A DNA stretch of 64,000 nucleotides from positions 806,001 to 870,000 of the forward strand of contig CAWGXC010000003.1 of assembly GCA_963826475.1 (NCBI GenBank). Direction: 5' to 3'. Below are positions 60,419 to 64,000 of the stretch, piece by piece. The position numbers and the translations under genes are program-made. The number at the start of each line of letters is the position of its first letter. Position 1 is the first letter of the stretch. Below the pieces are notes generated by a model. The model was not told the DNA's origin. It saw only the letters and a program-made list of their open reading frames with translations, and did no database searches. This DNA comes from RHKX01 sp963826475 (lineage in GTDB: Bacteria > Actinomycetota > Thermoleophilia > Solirubrobacterales > 70-9).

Positions 60419-60489
60419 AGGCGCCTGCCGGAATCGAACCGGCGTAAACGGCTTTGCAGGCCGCTGCGTAACCACTCCGCCAAGGCGCC
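60419..60489 (-). tRNA. tRNA-Cys (anticodon GCA)
   Basis: On the minus strand the acceptor arm GGCGCCT pairs with AGGCGCC, the anticodon stem GCGGC/GCCGT encloses CTGCAAA (anticodon GCA), the T arm is GCCGG-TTCGATT-CCGGC, and the discriminator is U, as expected for tRNA-Cys. No CCA is encoded. Confidence 0.95.
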
Positions 60490-60545
60490 GAGCGGCGCAC
60501 AGGGTATCCCGGCGGCGAGATGTTGCCGATCCGTGCCGAGGCGAG

Positions 60546-60582
60546 GGGCGACTTCAGGTCGGTAACCGACCTAAAGTCGACC
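60546..60582. repeat. Extended palindrome (element U2) between tRNA-Cys and the hydrolase gene
   Basis: Bases 60556-60572 form AGGTCGGT-A-ACCGACCT, a perfect palindrome around one base, flanked by GACTT (60550-60554) and AAGTC (60574-60578), giving about 13 bp of total symmetry. The whole element resembles U1 at 33820-33856 (shared core GTCGGTAA.CGAC with GGGCGA outer arm). It lies 32 bases before the hydrolase GTG, so it may be an operator; the match to U1 suggests a dispersed element. Confidence 0.55.
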
Positions 60583-60613
60583 TTCGTGCGCAGGCTCCCG
60601 TAGGCTCGACTTC

Positions 60614-61432
60614 GTGAGCGAGGTCGAACTGAAGCGGGTCGGCGACTACGCGTACCGCGAGTCACTTCCGGAGGGCGAGGTGACCGGCGCTCCCGTTCTC
60701 TGCCTTCATGGCTTCCCGGAGAGCTCCTATATGTGGCGGGAGCTGATGAGGGATGTCGCCGACGCCGGCCACCGAACCGTCGCGCTCGACCTCCCGGGTT
60801 GCGGGGACTCGCCGGCCGACCCTCCGAACACCTGGGAGCGGCTGACCGGTCACGTGGAGGCGTTCGTGAGCGCCCTGGAGATGGAGCGGGTGATCCTCGT
60901 CGTCCACGATTGGGGCGGGCTGATCGGCCTGCGCTGGGCCTGCGATCACCCCGAGCGGGTCGCCGCGCTCGTGATCAGCGACACCGGCTTCTTCCATGAC
61001 GGCAACTGGAGCGGGATGGCCGAGGGCCTGCGCACGCCCGGAACCGGAGAGCAGATGCTCGAAAGCCTCACCAGAGAGTCTTTCGGGCAAATGATGGGAT
61101 CGCTGGCCGACGGCTTCACCGAGGACGCCATCGACGAGTACTGGCGCTCGCTTTGCACGCCGGAGGGCCGCGGGGCGGTTCTCGAGATGTACCGCTCGGG
61201 CGATTTCGGCAAGCTCGAGCCCTATGAGGGCAAGCTTGGGGCGCTTGGCGTGCCGACGCTGTTGCTCTGGGGCGAGGTCGACGCCTTCGCGCCGATCGGG
61301 GGCGCGCACAGGTTGCGCGCGCAGATTCCCGGTGCGGAGTTCGAGGTCGCCGAGGGGGCTGGACATTTCGTCTACGCCGATGCCCCGGCACGCTGCTCGG
61401 TGGCCGTCACCGGCTTCCTGGCGAAACTCTGA
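60614..61432 (+). CDS. Alpha/beta hydrolase of the haloalkane dehalogenase / epoxide hydrolase type
   Basis: A 272-residue alpha/beta hydrolase with Asp as nucleophile in VVHDWGGLIG (about 95-105), which separates it from Ser esterases. The oxyanion motif is CLHGFPESSYMWREL (about 29-43), the helical cap lies at 130-200, the acid is likely in WGEVDAFAPI and the His in GAGHFVYADAP. Haloalkane dehalogenases and epoxide hydrolases share this plan; the halide-binding Trp next to Asp (DW) is present. Start GTG 60614. It may be transcribed with acpS 124 bases on, in which case it could process a product of that cassette. Confidence 0.82.
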   Translation: MSEVELKRVGDYAYRESLPEGEVTGAPVLCLHGFPESSYMWRELMRDVADAGHRTVALDLPGCGDSPADPPNTWERLTGHVEAFVSALEMERVILVVHDWGGLIGLRWACDHPERVAALVISDTGFFHDGNWSGMAEGLRTPGTGEQMLESLTRESFGQMMGSLADGFTEDAIDEYWRSLCTPEGRGAVLEMYRSGDFGKLEPYEGKLGALGVPTLLLWGEVDAFAPIGGAHRLRAQIPGAEFEVAEGAGHFVYADAPARCSVAVTGFLAKL

Positions 61433-61556
61433 GCCCAAGGGGCCGGCGCACCTCACGGCCGGGGGACCGATGCGAAACTCCCTGAATGCCAACCAGCCTC
61501 GCGGGATCCCCCCACCGCGCTTAATGTCACGCTCGAAGTCAGCCGATAGCGAACGT

Positions 61557-61949
61557 ATGGCCAGCCGAGTCGGGATCGATCTGATCGCAGTCGAGAGCGT
61601 GGAGGAGTCCATCCGCACGCACGAGGACCGCTACCTGAACCGCGTGTACACGCGGCGCGAGCTGTCCGACTGCCGGACCGGCACCGGCATCGACGCCGAG
61701 AAGCTGGCCGCGCGGTTCGCTGCCAAGGAGGCGACGATGAAGGTCCTCCGCCCCGGAGCCGTCGGCGTTCCCTGGAGCTCGATCGGCGTCCGCCGCGATC
61801 CGGGCTGTGCGCCGGAGCTCGAGCTCACGGGCAGCGCGGCGACCCTCGCCGGCGACGTCGGCATCAACGACCTTGCGCTCAGCCTCACTCATGACGGAGG
61901 GTACGCGGCCGCCGTGGTCATCGCCGAGATCGAGGTCCGCCGTGGATGA
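61557..61949 (+). CDS. acpS: Holo-acyl-carrier-protein synthase (phosphopantetheinyl transferase)
   Basis: A 130-residue AcpS-type enzyme that moves the 4'-phosphopantetheine of CoA onto a carrier-protein Ser. The N-terminal metal motif VGIDLIAVESV and the second motif KLAARFAAKEATMKVL are clear, as is LALSLTHDGGYAAA near the end. ATG 61557 (MASRVGIDL) is chosen; an in-frame ATG further upstream is less likely. It overlaps the carrier-protein gene by eight bases, so it probably serves that dedicated carrier rather than, or as well as, the fatty-acid ACP. Confidence 0.88.
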   Translation: MASRVGIDLIAVESVEESIRTHEDRYLNRVYTRRELSDCRTGTGIDAEKLAARFAAKEATMKVLRPGAVGVPWSSIGVRRDPGCAPELELTGSAATLAGDVGINDLALSLTHDGGYAAAVVIAEIEVRRG

Positions 61950-62202
61950 CGCCGTGATCGACGCGATCCGCGCCGTCCTGCAGGGACAGGGACGACTTTC
62001 CTCGAACGTCGCAACCCTTCCCCTGGACGCCTCCCTTTACGAGGCCGGCATGACCTCCCACGCGAGCGTCAACGTGATGCTCGGCCTCGAGGATGCCTTT
62101 GACATCGAGTTCCCCGACCGCATGCTGACCCGGAACGTCTTCGAGAGCATCGGCTCGATCGCAGCGGCCATCTCCGAGTTGCAGCGGGAAGAGGCCGCGT
62201 GA
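61942..62202 (+). CDS. Stand-alone acyl/aminoacyl carrier protein
   Basis: An 86-residue four-helix carrier protein. The attachment site differs from the usual DSL: it reads YEAGMTSHASVNVM, with Ser39 (in TSH) the likely phosphopantetheine carrier, followed by the acidic helix LEDAFDIEFPDRML. This GMTSHASV variant is, to my memory, typical of carriers paired with amino acid:carrier-protein ligases. GTG 61942 overlaps acpS by eight bases, and the TGA overlaps the next GTG (GTGA). Confidence 0.85.
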   Translation: MDDAVIDAIRAVLQGQGRLSSNVATLPLDASLYEAGMTSHASVNVMLGLEDAFDIEFPDRMLTRNVFESIGSIAAAISELQREEAA

Positions 62203-63371
62203 GCGCACCTGCCGAAGCGGACGCGGCCTTCCTGACAACGATCCGCCGGATCGCGGACGAGGTCGCCGGACCCAACGCCATCGACGTCGATCGCAATGCC
62301 CGCTTCCCGGTTGAAGCCATCGACGCCCTACGAGGCGAAGCCGCCCTCTCGGCCTTCGTCCCCACCGAGCTCGGGGGCGGCGGCGTTTCCTTCGAGGCCA
62401 TCGCGGCGGCCTGCTTCGAGCTGGGCAAGCGGTGCGGCGCCAGCGCGATGGTCTTCGCGATGCACCAGATCCAGGTGGTCACGATCGTCCGCCACCTCAA
62501 CGAGGGCGGCTGGTTCGAGTCCTACCTGCGCGATCTCGCCTCCGAGCAGCGCCTGGTCGCCTCAGTCACCTCCGAGGTCGGCACCGGCGGCGACATGGGC
62601 AAGTCCGTGGCCGGAGTCAAGACCGCCTCGGACGGCTCCTGCAGCTTCGTCAAGGAAGCCCCCACCGTCAGCTACGGCAGCTACGCCGACGACCTCTTCG
62701 TGACCCTCCGGCGCAGCGAGGAGGCCGAGCCGGGCGAGCAGGTGCTCGTACTCGCGCTCAAGGATCAGATTTCGCTGGAGCAGAAGGGCACCTGGGATCC
62801 GCTCGGGATGCGCGGCACCTGCTCGCCCGGATACGAGGTGAGCGCGACGTTCGCCGCCGAGCAGATTCTCCCGACGCCGTTCTCGACGGCGATGCCGGTC
62901 TCGATGGTGCCGGTCTCCCACATCCTCTGGTCCCACCTGTGGCTGGGGATCTCGACCGACGCCTTCGACCGCGCCCGGGCCTTCGTCCGCGCCGCCGCCA
63001 AGCGCAAGCCCGGCGAGCTTCCACCGACGGCCGCTCGCCTCTCGCACTTGATGAGCGAGCTCTCCCTGCTCCGTGCCGAGGTCAGCTCCGCCCTTCGCGA
63101 GTTCGCCGAGGCCACGGATGCCGGCCGCGAGCGACTCTCGACGATGGCCGTCGTGCTCCGCTTCAACAACCTCAAGATCGCCGCATCCGAGCAGGCGCCG
63201 CGCGTCTGCCAGGGGGCGATGGGGGTCTGCGGCATCGTCGGCTTCAAGAACGACACGCCGTTCAGCGTCGGCCGCCACCTGCGAGACACGATGTCGGCGT
63301 CGCTGATGGTGGCCAACGAGCGGATCCACCAGACGAACGCCGGGCTGCTGCTGATCGCAAAGGACGTCTAA
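62199..63371 (+). CDS. Acyl-CoA-dehydrogenase-family flavoenzyme in the carrier-protein cassette
   Basis: A 390-residue ACAD-fold flavoprotein. Family marks: FVPTELGGGGVSFEAIAAAC, the FAD-binding LVASVTSEVGTGGDMG, GTWDPLGMRGTCSPGYEV, and RVCQGAMGVCGIVGF near the C-terminus. The standard YEGT catalytic block of beta-oxidation enzymes is missing; the corresponding end reads MVANERIHQTNAG. In assembly-line pathways (for example the aminomalonyl branch in zwittermicin and colibactin) such enzymes oxidise a substrate held on a carrier protein. Coupling by GTGA to the carrier gene and the ligase four bases downstream favour that role over fatty-acid oxidation. Confidence 0.82.
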   Translation: MSAPAEADAAFLTTIRRIADEVAGPNAIDVDRNARFPVEAIDALRGEAALSAFVPTELGGGGVSFEAIAAACFELGKRCGASAMVFAMHQIQVVTIVRHLNEGGWFESYLRDLASEQRLVASVTSEVGTGGDMGKSVAGVKTASDGSCSFVKEAPTVSYGSYADDLFVTLRRSEEAEPGEQVLVLALKDQISLEQKGTWDPLGMRGTCSPGYEVSATFAAEQILPTPFSTAMPVSMVPVSHILWSHLWLGISTDAFDRARAFVRAAAKRKPGELPPTAARLSHLMSELSLLRAEVSSALREFAEATDAGRERLSTMAVVLRFNNLKIAASEQAPRVCQGAMGVCGIVGFKNDTPFSVGRHLRDTMSASLMVANERIHQTNAGLLLIAKDV

Positions 63372-63375
63372 GCCG

Positions 63376-64000
63376 ATGGCCGAATTCCGCCCGGGCACAA
63401 CCGACCAGGCCGCATTCCTAGATCAGCTCATCGAGGCCGGACTACTGATCTCAAGCGGCGTTCCCGGCGTGTACGGGCGCGGCAGCGCATTCGAGCGTGT
63501 GCGCCTCGCATTCGACCGTCTCATCACCGAGGTCGCAAGTCCCGACGCCCCCGAATCCGTCGCCTTCCCCCCGGTGCTGCCTCGCAGGCAGCTCGAGTCG
63601 ATCGGCTACCTGAAATCGTTTCCCCACCTCGCGGGCAGCGTCTTCGGCTTCACCGGAGACGAGTCGGATGCGGCTGCGCAACACGATGCCGCGGCCCGCC
63701 ATGAGGACTGGAGCGGATTTCAGGAGATGACGGATCTCGTCCTCGTGCCCGCCGCCTGCTATCCGGTCTATCCGGCGATCGCCGAGCGCGGGCCGCTGCA
63801 ACCCGGCGGCGTCACGATCGACGCCGGCGCCTCCTACGTCTTTCGACGCGAGCCCTCCGGTGATCCCGCCCGGATGCAGATGTTCCATCAGCGCGAGCTC
63901 GTCCGCATCGGCGAACCGGAGGTGGTCAGTGAATGGCGCGACCTCTGGAGGGATCGAGCTGTGAGCCTCCTCCGACGCCTCGGCCTGGATGCCGTAGCCG
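63376..64000 (+). CDS. Amino acid:[carrier protein] ligase (atypical SerRS homologue), 3' truncated by window
   Basis: The first 208 residues of a class II synthetase-like ligase. Residues 20-75 give the lead (GVYGRGSAFERVRLAFDRLI, FPPVLPRRQLESIGYLKSFP); LVLVPAACYPVYP near 135-147 contains a likely zinc Cys; YVFRREPSGDPARMQMF and HQRELVRIGEPE (about 170-195) match motif 2 of atypical seryl-tRNA synthetase homologues and supply a second zinc ligand (Glu). These enzymes lack a tRNA-binding arm and load Gly or Ala onto the phosphopantetheine of a small carrier protein. The carrier and its AcpS lie directly upstream. The frame is open at base 64000, so the C-terminal part and any further pathway genes are outside. 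Confidence 0.86.
   Translation, partial: MAEFRPGTTDQAAFLDQLIEAGLLISSGVPGVYGRGSAFERVRLAFDRLITEVASPDAPESVAFPPVLPRRQLESIGYLKSFPHLAGSVFGFTGDESDAAAQHDAAARHEDWSGFQEMTDLVLVPAACYPVYPAIAERGPLQPGGVTIDAGASYVFRREPSGDPARMQMFHQRELVRIGEPEVVSEWRDLWRDRAVSLLRRLGLDAVA

Noticed and set aside
60093..60665. Minus-strand open frame of 190 codons spanning tRNA-Cys
   Set aside because: It reads through the tRNA and the U2 palindrome with an Arg/Ser-rich product; the tRNA is certain.
1..64000. Mobile elements, prophage or integrated plasmid
   Set aside because: No transposase, integrase, terminal inverted repeats or att-like duplication next to either tRNA was found by reading both strands.

Overview
The window is GC-rich throughout, with frequent GTG starts and many 1-8 nt gene overlaps (GTGA, ATGA, TAGTG). 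Gene content suggests a high-GC Actinomycetota, most likely the Thermoleophilia (Solirubrobacterales/Gaiellales type). The basis is an infC-rpmI-rplT-trmH-pheST-argCJBD run and secreted proteins that begin with an 'HLTYANxVAT' signal, which I associate with that group. The lineage is an inference; no marker phylogeny could be run. I saw no transposase, integrase, phage gene or CRISPR array.

Layout. (1) 0-21 kb is an extracellular polysaccharide locus: a sugar epimerase, two O-antigen ligase/polymerase-type proteins, a Wzc-like chain-length regulator/kinase, a Wzx-like flippase, two GT4 glycosyltransferases, a polysaccharide deacetylase, a tandemly duplicated secreted alginate-lyase-like protein, a methyltransferase, a tandem alpha/beta-hydrolase protein, two FemAB/BioF2-type GNAT proteins, an LPFTG sortase-type surface protein with a structured leader, and a Thr-rich membrane protein. 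(2) 21-33 kb is one long minus-strand array, read as infC, rpmI, rplT, (terminator), trmH, pheS, pheT, argC, argJ, argB, argD, with thrS upstream. (3) 33-38 kb holds a thioesterase, a large membrane protein, a GST/glutaredoxin-like protein, a TerC-family transporter behind a probable yybP-ykoY (Mn2+) riboswitch, and an acyl-CoA dehydrogenase. (4) 38-46 kb is accessory: a secreted metallophosphoesterase with 249-bp repeats that drift in and out of frame, a third GNAT, an ATP-grasp protein, a frameshifted nucleotidyltransferase/thymidylate-kinase-like gene and a methyltransferase. (5) 46-53.8 kb has a helicase, a small zinc metallopeptidase, an HD-GYP protein divergent from a GEMM-I (c-di-GMP) riboswitch that leads into a secreted-protein gene, a collagen-like secreted protein, a decayed related gene, tRNA-Val and another secreted protein. 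(6) 53.8-60.1 kb is a histidine-utilisation operon (hutH-hutU-def-hutF-hutI) with a peptide-deformylase homologue where an N-formylglutamate deformylase is needed. (7) 60.4-64 kb has tRNA-Cys, an alpha/beta hydrolase, then acpS, a carrier protein, an acyl-CoA-dehydrogenase-family enzyme and an amino acid:carrier-protein ligase that runs off the window.

How it fits together. Region 1 encodes building, exporting, polymerising and trimming a surface glycan, and the c-di-GMP module in region 5 may belong to the same surface lifestyle. The two most interesting candidates for undescribed biology are the deformylase homologue locked into the hut operon (a possible non-orthologous replacement of HutG) and the aminoacyl-carrier-protein cassette at the right edge.
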